Assembly (NCBI GenBank): GCA_964481435.1
Contig: CAYZTH010000024.1
Location: forward strand, 1-12,749
Source: JAPLYB01 sp964481435
GTDB taxonomy: Archaea > Nanobdellota > Nanobdellia > Pacearchaeales > UBA284
DNA: 12,749 bases
Direction: 5' to 3'
A program made the translations under genes and the position numbers. The stretch's first letter is position 1, and the number at the start of each line of letters is the position of its first letter. The notes below the pieces were generated by a model. It ran no database searches and was not told the DNA's origin. It worked only from the letters and a program-made list of their open reading frames with translations. Below are positions 1-6,053 of the stretch, piece by piece.

Positions 1-6
1 TTAATA

Positions 7-123
7 ATGGCTAAAAGAAGAGAAAAAAGATTTTCAAAAAAACGACTTAAATGGACTTATAAGAGAGGATATCTTTCCCCTAAAGAAATCAAGAAATACA
101 TAAAACAATCAAAAATAAAATGA
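7..123 (+). CDS. Small very basic protein, or C-terminal end of a longer one
   Basis: An open frame runs from ATG at 7 to TGA at 121-123 and encodes 38 residues, 17 of them Lys or Arg (start MAKRREKRF, end KKYIKQSKIK). The stop overlaps the bud32 start in an ATGA arrangement, the classic sign of translational coupling. The two codons before the ATG (TTA, ATA) are also open, so this may be the tail of a longer protein cut by the window edge, and no ribosome binding site can be judged. The family is not recognised. The charge suggests RNA or ribosome binding, which is only an inference. In many archaea bud32 follows kae1, but this sequence does not look like a Kae1 C-terminus. Confidence 0.5.
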   Translation: MAKRREKRFSKKRLKWTYKRGYLSPKEIKKYIKQSKIK

Positions 124-761
124 CAAAATCAAGAAAATCAAAATCACAAATCATCGCGCAAGGAGCAGAAGCCATTCTGATAAGAAATGGAAAAATCCTG
201 AAAAAAAACAGAATAAAGAAAGGCTACAGGCATCCCGAACTAGACTCTATCCTGAGAACCTGGAGAACCAGGCATGAATCCAAGATAATGGAAAGAGCAT
301 CCAAGATTATTCCGGTTCCAAAAATAGGCGAAACAACCGAACATGAAATAGAGATGGATTTCATTCCAGGCCAGAGGCTAAGCCAATGTCTAGATTCTTT
401 GCCAGAAAAAAAGTCTCTGGAAATCTGCAGGAAGATTGGACAACAGGTTTCAAAAATTCATCAATCAAACATAATTCATGGAGACTTGACAACAAGCAAC
501 ATGATCCTCTCAAAAAATAAAAACAAAGAGGCAATTTATTTCATTGACTTCGGCCTAAGCTTTCATAGCCAGAGAATAGAAGACAAAGCAGTAGATCTGC
601 ACCTAATCAAGCAAGCCTTTGAGTCAAAACACTTCAGAAAAGCAGGCAAGTATCTAAAAAGCATACTCGAAGGCTATACAAAATCCAATCCAGAATCTGC
701 CCTCGTTTTAAAACAACTCGAAAAGGTTGAGTCCAGAGGGAGATATAAAGGAAAGCACTAG
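120..761 (+). CDS. bud32: KEOPS complex kinase/ATPase Bud32
   Basis: Bud32 (PRPK family) is the small atypical kinase/ATPase of KEOPS, which with Kae1 makes the t6A37 modification of tRNAs reading ANN codons. Its 213 residues match the usual archaeal stand-alone length. Visible motifs are the glycine-loop substitute GAEA (15-18), the ATP lysine at K28 or K29, the family signature GYRHPELD (35-42), the catalytic loop HGDLTTSN (120-127; D122 and N127), the metal-binding DFG at 143-145, EDKAVDL after it, and the C-terminal RGRY expected of Bud32. Here it is not fused to Kae1, unlike in some archaea, and Kae1 is not in the window. The start overlaps the upstream frame by four bases, so expression is probably coupled to it. 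The identification is secure. Confidence 0.96.
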   Translation: MTKSRKSKSQIIAQGAEAILIRNGKILKKNRIKKGYRHPELDSILRTWRTRHESKIMERASKIIPVPKIGETTEHEIEMDFIPGQRLSQCLDSLPEKKSLEICRKIGQQVSKIHQSNIIHGDLTTSNMILSKNKNKEAIYFIDFGLSFHSQRIEDKAVDLHLIKQAFESKHFRKAGKYLKSILEGYTKSNPESALVLKQLEKVESRGRYKGKH

Positions 762-789
762 ATAGTCTCTATAAAAATAAAACAATAAG

Positions 790-798
790 TTTAAAAAA
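790..798 (+). promoter_or_regulatory. TATA-like box for the eS17 gene
   Basis: TTTAAAAAA is centred about 38 bases before the eS17 ATG. A start roughly 26 bases downstream would leave a leader of about 12 bases with no clear Shine-Dalgarno sequence. Predicted by position and composition only. Confidence 0.45.
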
Positions 799-831
799 GC
801 TCAAAAGCCATATCTTAATATAAGCCTTAAA

Positions 832-1026
832 ATGGGACGAATAAAATCACTACCAATAAAAAGAACAACTCGAGAATTGCTCGAGAAATATCCTACTCTG
901 TTATATCAAGATTTTGATAAAAACAAGCCTATTCTTTCTAAGACAGTTGACGCAGACAAAAAGACAAGGAACAAAATAGCCGGATATGCTGCAAGACTTG
1001 TCAAGAAACAGAAGAAGAAAAATTAG
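832..1026 (+). CDS. rps17e: Small ribosomal subunit protein eS17
   Basis: This 64-residue basic protein matches archaeal/eukaryotic ribosomal protein S17e. The start MGRIKSLPIKRTTRELLEKY and the later NKIAGYAARLVKK segment (48-60) are the family signatures. The family is absent from bacteria, so it helps place the organism. Length is normal for the archaeal form, which lacks the long eukaryotic tail. It acts in the 30S subunit. The gene has its own TATA-like box and is followed by a separately promoted Alba gene, so it is probably monocistronic or loosely linked to bud32, which ends 70 bases upstream. Confidence 0.95.
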   Translation: MGRIKSLPIKRTTRELLEKYPTLLYQDFDKNKPILSKTVDADKKTRNKIAGYAARLVKKQKKKN

Positions 1027-1050
1027 ATATTTGTCTATTCAACAAAAAAG

Positions 1051-1106
1051 TATATAAATCTGTGAACCCTGTCAAAGAAGACAACTACCATAAATAACAC
1101 GGAGGT
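1051..1106 (+). promoter_or_regulatory. Strong TATA box and Shine-Dalgarno site of the Alba gene
   Basis: TATATAAAT at 1051-1059 is one of the best TATA boxes here. GGAGGT at 1101-1106 lies five bases before the ATG at 1112 and is the clearest well-placed Shine-Dalgarno sequence in the window; most other genes have none. Both suit a highly expressed chromatin protein with a leader of about 30 bases. Confidence 0.75.
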
Positions 1107-1111
1107 TAAAA

Positions 1112-1402
1112 ATGGCACAAAACAACGAAAATGTGGTTCTTATTGGTGGAAAGCCTTTCATGAACTATATAACGGGAGTGGTAATGCAATTTACGACCAA
1201 AGGCGCAAAAGAAGTAGTGATAAAGGCGCGAGGCAAGTTCATAAGCAGAGCAGTAGATGTAGCCGAAGTGTCAACAAAGCGATTTCTAAAAGAAAATGGC
1301 ATAACCACTAGCAACATTAAAATTGACAGCGAAGAATTTGAGAACAAGGAAGGTAAGAAAGTAAATGTCTCTATAATTGAGATAACCCTTAAGAAACCAT
1401 AA
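1112..1402 (+). CDS. albA: DNA/RNA-binding chromatin protein Alba
   Basis: Alba is the small dimeric nucleic-acid-binding protein that coats archaeal DNA and also binds RNA. The 96-residue sequence carries the family pattern: IGGKPFMNYITGVVMQF (11-27), with the conserved lysine of the DNA-contacting KP turn, then EVVIKARGKFISRAVDVAE (34-52). The C-terminal half alternates strand-like segments, as in the Alba fold. The lysine whose acetylation controls DNA affinity in Sulfolobus falls in the GGKP region, but whether it is modified here cannot be seen. The strong TATA box and Shine-Dalgarno site imply high expression. A T-rich stretch near 1445-1454 may end the transcript. Confidence 0.95.
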   Translation: MAQNNENVVLIGGKPFMNYITGVVMQFTTKGAKEVVIKARGKFISRAVDVAEVSTKRFLKENGITTSNIKIDSEEFENKEGKKVNVSIIEITLKKP

Positions 1403-1482
1403 ACCGGCATAAAAGAACTCAAAAATCAAGGACAATTTATTGAATTTTTCTTTGAATTACTCTCTTAATCTAAATACCAAAA

Positions 1483-1492
1483 TCTTAAAATA
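1483..1492 (+). promoter_or_regulatory. TATA-like box for tRNA-Met
   Basis: TCTTAAAATA is centred about 27 bases before the first base of the tRNA, the spacing expected if transcription begins at or near the mature 5' end. Confidence 0.5.
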
Positions 1493-1514
1493 CCCTGTTT
1501 CTTAGTCAATTTAT

Positions 1515-1586
1515 GGCTGTGTATCTCAGTGGTAGAGAGCGTGTCTCATAAGCACGATGCCGGGAGTTCGATCCTCCTCACAGCCA
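1515..1586 (+). tRNA. tRNA-Met (CAU anticodon), no intron
   Basis: The cloverleaf folds fully. The acceptor GGCTGTG pairs with CACAGCC, the D-stem TCTC with GAGA, and the anticodon stem CGTGT with GCACG around the loop CTCATAA, giving anticodon CAT. The T-stem GGGAG pairs with CTCCT around TTCGATC. The discriminator is A and no CCA is encoded. The anticodon stem lacks the three G-C pairs of initiator tRNA, so it is elongator Met or the Ile2 tRNA read through agmatidine; these cannot be told apart here. Confidence 0.93.
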
Positions 1587-1604
1587 TCTACCCCCGAGAA
1601 AAAG

Positions 1605-1615
1605 GTTTAAGAATA
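1605..1615 (+). promoter_or_regulatory. TATA-like box for the glycosyltransferase
   Basis: GTTTAAGAATA is centred about 32 bases before the ATG at 1642 in the short gap after tRNA-Met. No Shine-Dalgarno sequence is seen. Confidence 0.4.
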
Positions 1616-1641
1616 CAGAAATTTTCTTTAATAATAGAAAA

Positions 1642-2775
1642 ATGTTAGAGTATCTATTAATGGCTATCTTTTTAGGATTAGATGCTTTTATCTTGACGAG
1701 GTCTATAAAAGATCAAAAAAAGAAAAGAGTCCCAAAGAAGTATCCCTTTGTTTCTTTCATAATGCCAACCTTCAATGATAGCCATATGATCAGAAAGACT
1801 CTCAAAAGCATATCCGATTCATACAAAGGAAAGTCCGATATAACCATAATAAATGATTGCAGCACAGATAACACAAAAGAAGTTCTGAAAAAACTCTCTA
1901 AAGAGTATAAATTCAAATTAATCAATAACGAAAAGAACCTAGGAAAAGTAGCCTCGGTCAACAAAGCAGCAAAACTCGCAAAAGGAGAGATACTATTTGT
2001 TGTTGATACAGATGTTATCCTAAATAAAGAATCTGTTGACGACATTCTAGCCAGACTTGAATCAAAGAAAGTTGCAGCTGCGGCCTGCCACTACAAACCC
2101 ATAGAGCCAAGCCTTCTGTCTAAGATGCAAGAAATGGAATACAGCCTCCAGACAGTCCTAAATAATAATGTTAAAATCGCAATGATAGGCGGTTGCTTTG
2201 CAATCAAAAAAGATATTTTCAAAAAAGTTGGCTATCTCTCAAAAGAGAATATAACTGAAGACCTCGACCTTGGACTAAAAATTCAAAAAGAAGGATTTGA
2301 AATAGAACAGAGTATGCACAGAGTAGGAACTTATACCCCTCAGAGCATAAAAACGCTTGTGAAACAAGAGCTCAGATGGAGCAGCGGCACTCCTCAAGCA
2401 ACCTATAAGCATATGGGCTTCATATCAAAAAGGCCTTTCTCAAAGATGCTACTAGTCGCTTTCCTTGTCTTAGCAGGACTGCTATACGCTTCAATCGCCC
2501 CGCTAGATCCTAAATGCATCTTTGGTGTCTGCTCTCTTCCAGGAATAACTCCTCTTTTGATAATGCTTCCATTAATTTTTATCCCTTATGCTATTTTCTC
2601 AGACAATCTAAAAGTCAATATCAAGAAACCCCATTTTATTCTTGCAATAATCCTCTTTGCATATATCTACTTCCCATTCATGATGGTGATATCAATTGCA
2701 GGTATAGCAAACGGCTCATTCATGTACTTTAAGTTAAAGAAGGGCGGCACAGTAGGTTGGCAAGGAGAAGATTAA
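1642..2775 (+). CDS. Membrane-anchored family 2 glycosyltransferase (processive type)
   Basis: This 377-residue protein is a GT-A fold, family 2 glycosyltransferase of the cellulose/hyaluronan/poly-N-acetylglucosamine synthase type. An N-terminal membrane segment (2-19) is followed by a cytosolic domain with the nucleotide-sugar site (VSFIMPTFND 37-46; NDCSTDNT 71-78), the metal-binding DTD (122-124), the TED general-base motif (205-207) and QELRW (242-246), the QxxRW motif of processive enzymes. Three membrane segments follow at about 268-287, 302-319 and 332-355. The loop between the first two has C292 and C297, possibly a disulfide on the outer face. It probably makes or extends a cell-surface glycan or glycolipid. 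The sugar cannot be read from sequence, and no other surface-polysaccharide genes are nearby. Confidence 0.88.
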   Translation: MLEYLLMAIFLGLDAFILTRSIKDQKKKRVPKKYPFVSFIMPTFNDSHMIRKTLKSISDSYKGKSDITIINDCSTDNTKEVLKKLSKEYKFKLINNEKNLGKVASVNKAAKLAKGEILFVVDTDVILNKESVDDILARLESKKVAAAACHYKPIEPSLLSKMQEMEYSLQTVLNNNVKIAMIGGCFAIKKDIFKKVGYLSKENITEDLDLGLKIQKEGFEIEQSMHRVGTYTPQSIKTLVKQELRWSSGTPQATYKHMGFISKRPFSKMLLVAFLVLAGLLYASIAPLDPKCIFGVCSLPGITPLLIMLPLIFIPYAIFSDNLKVNIKKPHFILAIILFAYIYFPFMMVISIAGIANGSFMYFKLKKGGTVGWQGED

Positions 2776-2807
2776 AATTCAAAAATTTTCTAAGGTTTTG
2801 TTACCAC

Positions 2808-2832
2808 TTTATAAATAATAAAGTTTATAAAC
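2808..2832 (+). promoter_or_regulatory. Tandem TATA boxes before the DnaA-like gene
   Basis: TTTATAAAT (2808-2816) and TTTATAAAC (2824-2832) lie 16 bases apart. The second is centred 25 bases before the ATG at 2853, which would give a leaderless message. The first would give a leader of about 16 bases. Confidence 0.55.
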
Positions 2833-2852
2833 GTGGACACTAATTTCTCTTG

Positions 2853-4433
2853 ATGACAGAAGACAAAGAAAATCCATTAGATGAAATTATGAAAAAGGCC
2901 ATAATTGAATTAGGCCCAATACATTCTTCCTTGCTGATACATTCCAATTGGACCATTAACGAAGGAACACTAACCATCGATATTCCAAAAGATATTTGTT
3001 CTTGTTCTGATAAATTAAAAACAGGGGTTCAAGATTCTCTAGGAGACACTTACAGAGTAGAAATTAATCCAGTAACAACTCTCCTCCCAGAAGAACGCAG
3101 ATATGTCACGTTAGTGGACGCCATATATCCTGCCTCAGACGAAGCTTCATCAGGAAAATTAAAGGGTTTAGAAGAAAAACTCGCGATTGTAGAATCTACT
3201 AGAAAAAAACTTTTAGGGAGAGACAGAGTAGAGGCAAGAAAAAGATACGTCCCCTCCAGTTCACAAGGAATGGGGACCAAACAAATCTTAGATGCTTCTT
3301 CCCCACGAGAACTATCCCTATTCCCCTATCCCTTTGTTTTTGTTCATGGTCCATTAGGAGTCGGGAAAACTTCATTTGTAAGAGCAGTAATTGATTCTCA
3401 TCTTGCAGGGTATTCAGAATGGATAAAAACCGCTACGCCCGAGAAAGCTCAGAGAATTCCTGCTCCAAGAGTAATGTATTACCCCGATTTAGGATCATTT
3501 GTTGATGATTTAACAAGCACCATCGAGGTTCAAAAGAAAATGAATAAAGATTTAATTACCCAATTAAAAAGAACAAAATTGCTTGTTATTGAGGGGGTAG
3601 AGGGTCTGGGAAAAGGAGCTAAAGTAAGAAGTACTGAAACCTTAATAGAAGTTGTAGAAAGCATCCTTTCACCAGCCAATTATGGAAGAGTTATCTTAAC
3701 TTCAAATGTTCCACTTGAAGAAATTTTTCCATTGGAAAGAAGAACAGAACAAAGAGACCTATACCATCTTATATGTGGAGCATTGAATATTCCTCTTAAG
3801 ACTCTTGATGAAGTTCAGATTGATGAAAAAAGAGATATGTTTTATAGATTTTTAGCAAGACAATTAGGAAGGTACGACTTTGATAATCCACGAAAACAAA
3901 AAAGGCAGATCAAAACCCTTTCTGAAAAGTTTTTCCCTGCTTCATTCCAAATAGACCAAGCCCTAGGGGTTGCTAGAGTCTATAATCAGCTACTAGGAAT
4001 GACAAGGAACATCTCTGCAGGAAGAAGAATAGATAAAAGAAGAGATTTAGTAGAAATAACCAAAGAAGTTTGTGGAACCTTTTCCAGGGCTAATGAAACA
4101 GAAGAACTTTCTGAACTAAACCTAATGAGGGAATTAAGTCTTGGAGCTTATCAAGGATTAACAATGGACAATGAAATAACAATTGCTCAATGGGTAACCC
4201 AACCAGAAGATGATCCAACCTCACTGTCCTACAGAATTAAAGCAGCTGCTGCATTTGCTCTATTCTTATCAGGTACAAGAAAAAAGAAAGGTTATGAAAT
4301 GAGCGTTATTTCGAGAAAGTTTGGGGGAGTTGACATTATTGAAGCGAGCGGCAAATATCTCCCTTCAAGTATTCCCGATACAACAAATGCGCAGTCACTT
4401 TTCACTTATTTTATGGGCCAGATAAAATCCTGA
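2853..4433 (+). CDS. DnaA-like AAA+ ATPase (divergent initiator-type protein)
   Basis: This 526-residue protein follows the DnaA plan. Residues 10-80 resemble DnaA domain I (TLTIDIPK, then YRVEINPV) and are followed by a charged linker. The AAA+ core has Walker A GPLGVGKT (166-173), a Walker B-like LLVIEGVEGL (243-252) where DnaA has LLIDDIQFL, sensor 1 in VILTSN (280-285), and LERRTEQRDLYHLI (294-307), which aligns without gaps to DnaA's LEDRLRSRFEWGLI and keeps both arginines, including the presumed arginine finger (R301). A sensor-2-like helix lies near 365-382. The end (about 458-505) resembles DnaA domain IV up to FGG (490-492), but the DNA-reading RDHTTV is reduced to VDII. TTG at 2850 is also in frame; ATG at 2853 is preferred for TATA spacing. 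By eye Leu is mostly TTA, unlike in thyX. DNA binding is an inference. A Hda/DnaC-like AAA+ protein is the alternative. Confidence 0.65.
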   Translation: MTEDKENPLDEIMKKAIIELGPIHSSLLIHSNWTINEGTLTIDIPKDICSCSDKLKTGVQDSLGDTYRVEINPVTTLLPEERRYVTLVDAIYPASDEASSGKLKGLEEKLAIVESTRKKLLGRDRVEARKRYVPSSSQGMGTKQILDASSPRELSLFPYPFVFVHGPLGVGKTSFVRAVIDSHLAGYSEWIKTATPEKAQRIPAPRVMYYPDLGSFVDDLTSTIEVQKKMNKDLITQLKRTKLLVIEGVEGLGKGAKVRSTETLIEVVESILSPANYGRVILTSNVPLEEIFPLERRTEQRDLYHLICGALNIPLKTLDEVQIDEKRDMFYRFLARQLGRYDFDNPRKQKRQIKTLSEKFFPASFQIDQALGVARVYNQLLGMTRNISAGRRIDKRRDLVEITKEVCGTFSRANETEELSELNLMRELSLGAYQGLTMDNEITIAQWVTQPEDDPTSLSYRIKAAAAFALFLSGTRKKKGYEMSVISRKFGGVDIIEASGKYLPSSIPDTTNAQSLFTYFMGQIKS

Positions 4434-4434
4434 A

Positions 4435-4546
4435 CGCCCCCACGAGGATTCGAACCTCGGTCACCGGTTTTTTGCTTTTCCCAGGAGTTCTTAAGAACCT
4501 TGGGTCTTACCGCAAACCAGCATTCTATCCGCTGAACTATGAGGGC
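4435..4546 (-). tRNA. tRNA-Arg (GCG anticodon) with a 40-base intron
   Basis: Read on the minus strand, the acceptor GCCCTCA pairs with TGGGGGC (one G-U), the D-stem GTTC with GAAT, the anticodon stem CTGGT with ACCGG, and the T-stem CGAGG with CCTCG around TTCGAAT. The loop reads TT-GCG-G, then the intron, then A, giving anticodon GCG for codons CGU/CGC. The mature tRNA is 72 bases with discriminator G, and CCA is not encoded. The 3' end lies one base beyond the stop of the convergent DnaA-like gene. Confidence 0.9.
4470..4509 (-). other. tRNA-Arg intron at canonical position 37/38
   Basis: The 40-base insertion follows G37. Loop bases TTGC (32-35) pair with GCAA near the intron end, leaving three-base bulges GGT and AAA. 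Cutting after the second base of each bulge gives exactly the expected exon ends, as for the archaeal splicing endonuclease. The intron core folds on itself (CCCA with TGGG, TTCTT with AAGAA), but between the helices the sides are unpaired, so this is a relaxed bulge-helix-bulge. Confidence 0.85.
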
Positions 4547-4568
4547 ACAAAGAACAAATTTGTTTTGG

Positions 4569-4577
4569 CTTTTATAA
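4569..4577 (-). promoter_or_regulatory. TATA box for tRNA-Arg
   Basis: On the minus strand TTATAAAAG is centred 27 bases before the tRNA 5' end, the right distance for a start at the first base of the tRNA. Confidence 0.6.
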
Positions 4578-4601
4578 TTTTCCTATTTAGAATAAAGCAT
4601 A

Positions 4602-4638
4602 AGTGCTTTTTTGCCCAAGCAAAAACAATGCTAGCACT
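4602..4638 (-). terminator. Hairpin with T-run between endoQ and tRNA-Arg
   Basis: TTTTTGC (4608-4614) and GCAAAAA (4619-4625) form a seven-pair stem with a CCAA loop, and AGTGC (4602-4606) can pair outside it with GCACT (4634-4638). On the minus strand this gives a five-T run downstream of endoQ and ahead of the tRNA-Arg promoter, where a transcript end would be expected. Archaeal terminators are mainly T-runs, so the hairpin may be incidental. Confidence 0.35.
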
Positions 4639-4671
4639 CCAGATTAATAATGCATAACTCTCTATTTTCTC

Positions 4672-4701
4672 CAAGACGCGTTTTGTGCTTCAGCAGTCTT
4701 G
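4672..4701 (-). repeat. Inverted repeat just after the endoQ stop
   Basis: CAAGAC (4672-4677) and GTCTTG (4696-4701) are perfect inverted copies, with a further GC:GC pair inside. The repeat begins four bases past the endoQ stop codon on the minus strand. It could stabilise or help end the endoQ message. No U-tract follows directly. Confidence 0.4.
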
Positions 4702-4705
4702 CCCT

Positions 4706-5929
4706 TTAAATCAATCTCTCTTGCTTCCCCTCTTCAAAAATCGCAACACCATACTCCCCATCAAATCCTGGCTTGACTTTAATCTTTCCTTCGCGATTTC
4801 TTATAATAGCATTTGCAATGCTTGGGCTAGTAATTTTAACAAGTTCTCCTTGTGGAACATTCAAAAGAATATTGAATTCATTCTTGAATTCAAAAATTAA
4901 TTTATTGTATTCTTGCCAGACTTTCTTTGTGGCCATTGCACTCCCTAATAATCCCGAAAGAATTTCATGCAAAGGCAGAAGTGTTTTGAAAGGCTTAGCC
5001 CAAACAGGCTTATATCCCTCGGGCCGATCTTTATCAGCTAGTTCTCCAACACGGTTCATAACACCAATTACCAAATTCTTGTGACAAACAGGACAAATCC
5101 CCCCAAGTTTCTTACTCTCTTCAGGAGAGCATGAAAATTTGCACAACCTGTGTCCATCAAAATGATACTTGCCGTAATTCGGAGAAGTTTCAATTGTAAA
5201 ATCAACTTCCTTGGCCCTTATTGCTCCGATTATTTCTTTGTAATCTAATTTTTTCAGATTAAAAGAAGTCGCCTCTCTTCCAAGTCTCCAGGGCCAAAAT
5301 GAATGTGAATCTGAAAAAGATAGAATAGAGTATTTATCCAACATCGAGAGCCTCCAATTCATTTCAGGGTCAGAAGACATTCCTGTTTCAAATGCATGAA
5401 TATACTTGACTTGATCTCTAAATGCCTGCTCCATAGAATCAAAGCCAGTGCTAGAACCAAAGACTCCGAACCAAGGCGTCCAAGCATGGGCAGGAATAAC
5501 CTCGATATCTCTTGAGATTTTCATCATGTCTTCAACAAACTGATCGCAGGGAATTTTGAATATGGGCCGCCCATCATAATCTATTCTTCCATGACTCAAA
5601 AGATAAGCCGTAATCTGATCAACAATATCAAAACTTGGGGCAAGCAAAACAAGATGAACCCTCCTGCCTTTTCCATCCTGCGTATACATCAAAGAAATTT
5701 CATTTGTTAAAATAAACGGAAATCCGCCTTTTGTCTTCAAGATTCCCGAGCCGTCCTCACTAAGTTCGCGTTTTAACTCTTTAATCCATTCAGGATGTGA
5801 AAAATCCCCTGTTCCAAGAACATCCAATCCTTTTATTCTAGCCCACTTCTCCAAATTCTCTATACTAAGGTCTTTAGATGTCGCTCTGGAGAATCTTGAA
5901 TGTATGTGCAAATCAGTTAGGATCTTCAT
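4706..5929 (-). CDS. endoQ: Endonuclease Q (PHP-domain DNA repair nuclease with zinc finger)
   Basis: EndoQ, known from Thermococcales and some methanogens, nicks DNA 5' of uracil, hypoxanthine and abasic sites. These 407 residues match the family (PHP nuclease plus zinc ribbon) in order and near-length. PHP metal ligands are visible as DLHIHS (H8, H10), TGDFSHP (D42, H45), NEIS (E77), H92 in VHLVLLAP, PAHAW (H148), ETGMSSDPEMN (E181) and SDSHS (D207, H209). A four-cysteine zinc site follows (C263, C267, C279, C282; CPVCHK at the end), then a helical C-terminal part. The probable TATA box lies 26 bases before the ATG, implying a leaderless message. The gene is divergent from thyX across 124 bases, a meaningful neighbour because both limit uracil in DNA. 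Older annotation would call it a PHP-family phosphoesterase. Confidence 0.86.
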   Translation of the reverse strand: MKILTDLHIHSRFSRATSKDLSIENLEKWARIKGLDVLGTGDFSHPEWIKELKRELSEDGSGILKTKGGFPFILTNEISLMYTQDGKGRRVHLVLLAPSFDIVDQITAYLLSHGRIDYDGRPIFKIPCDQFVEDMMKISRDIEVIPAHAWTPWFGVFGSSTGFDSMEQAFRDQVKYIHAFETGMSSDPEMNWRLSMLDKYSILSFSDSHSFWPWRLGREATSFNLKKLDYKEIIGAIRAKEVDFTIETSPNYGKYHFDGHRLCKFSCSPEESKKLGGICPVCHKNLVIGVMNRVGELADKDRPEGYKPVWAKPFKTLLPLHEILSGLLGSAMATKKVWQEYNKLIFEFKNEFNILLNVPQGELVKITSPSIANAIIRNREGKIKVKPGFDGEYGVAIFEEGKQERLI

Positions 5930-5950
5930 AATATTTTAATCTAAAAGCAT

Positions 5951-5960
5951 TATTTAACTA
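5951..5960 (-). promoter_or_regulatory. TATA-like box for endoQ
   Basis: TAGTTAAATA on the minus strand is centred about 26 bases before the endoQ ATG, so transcription would start at or next to the start codon. Confidence 0.5.
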
Positions 5961-6004
5961 TTACTATTCTCAAGGACATATTTATATTCTAAAGAGCAAG
6001 AATA

Positions 6005-6013
6005 TTTATAAAT
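6005..6013 (+). promoter_or_regulatory. TATA box for thyX
   Basis: TTTATAAAT is centred 45 bases before the ATG at 6054, giving a leader of about 18 bases. A second TATA-like stretch, TATTTATATT, lies at 5979-5988. GAGG at 6035-6038 is 15 bases from the ATG, rather far for a Shine-Dalgarno site. Confidence 0.55.
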
Positions 6014-6053
6014 AAACCACTTCTAAAAGGAATAGAGGCTAAATTTATTAAAA

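Noticed and set aside
2850..2852. TTG as start of the DnaA-like gene
   Set aside because: It adds one residue directly before an in-frame ATG, which sits 25 bases from a TATA box.
4472..4657. A 61-codon plus-strand reading frame
   Set aside because: It runs antisense through tRNA-Arg and its promoter region; the tRNA fold explains the sequence.
4640..4705. A box C/D guide RNA after endoQ
   Set aside because: A CTGA is present on the minus strand but no RTGATGA-like C box is at a suitable distance.
4773..5084. A 103-codon plus-strand reading frame
   Set aside because: It is the complement of endoQ, whose metal-binding residues are intact in the other frame.
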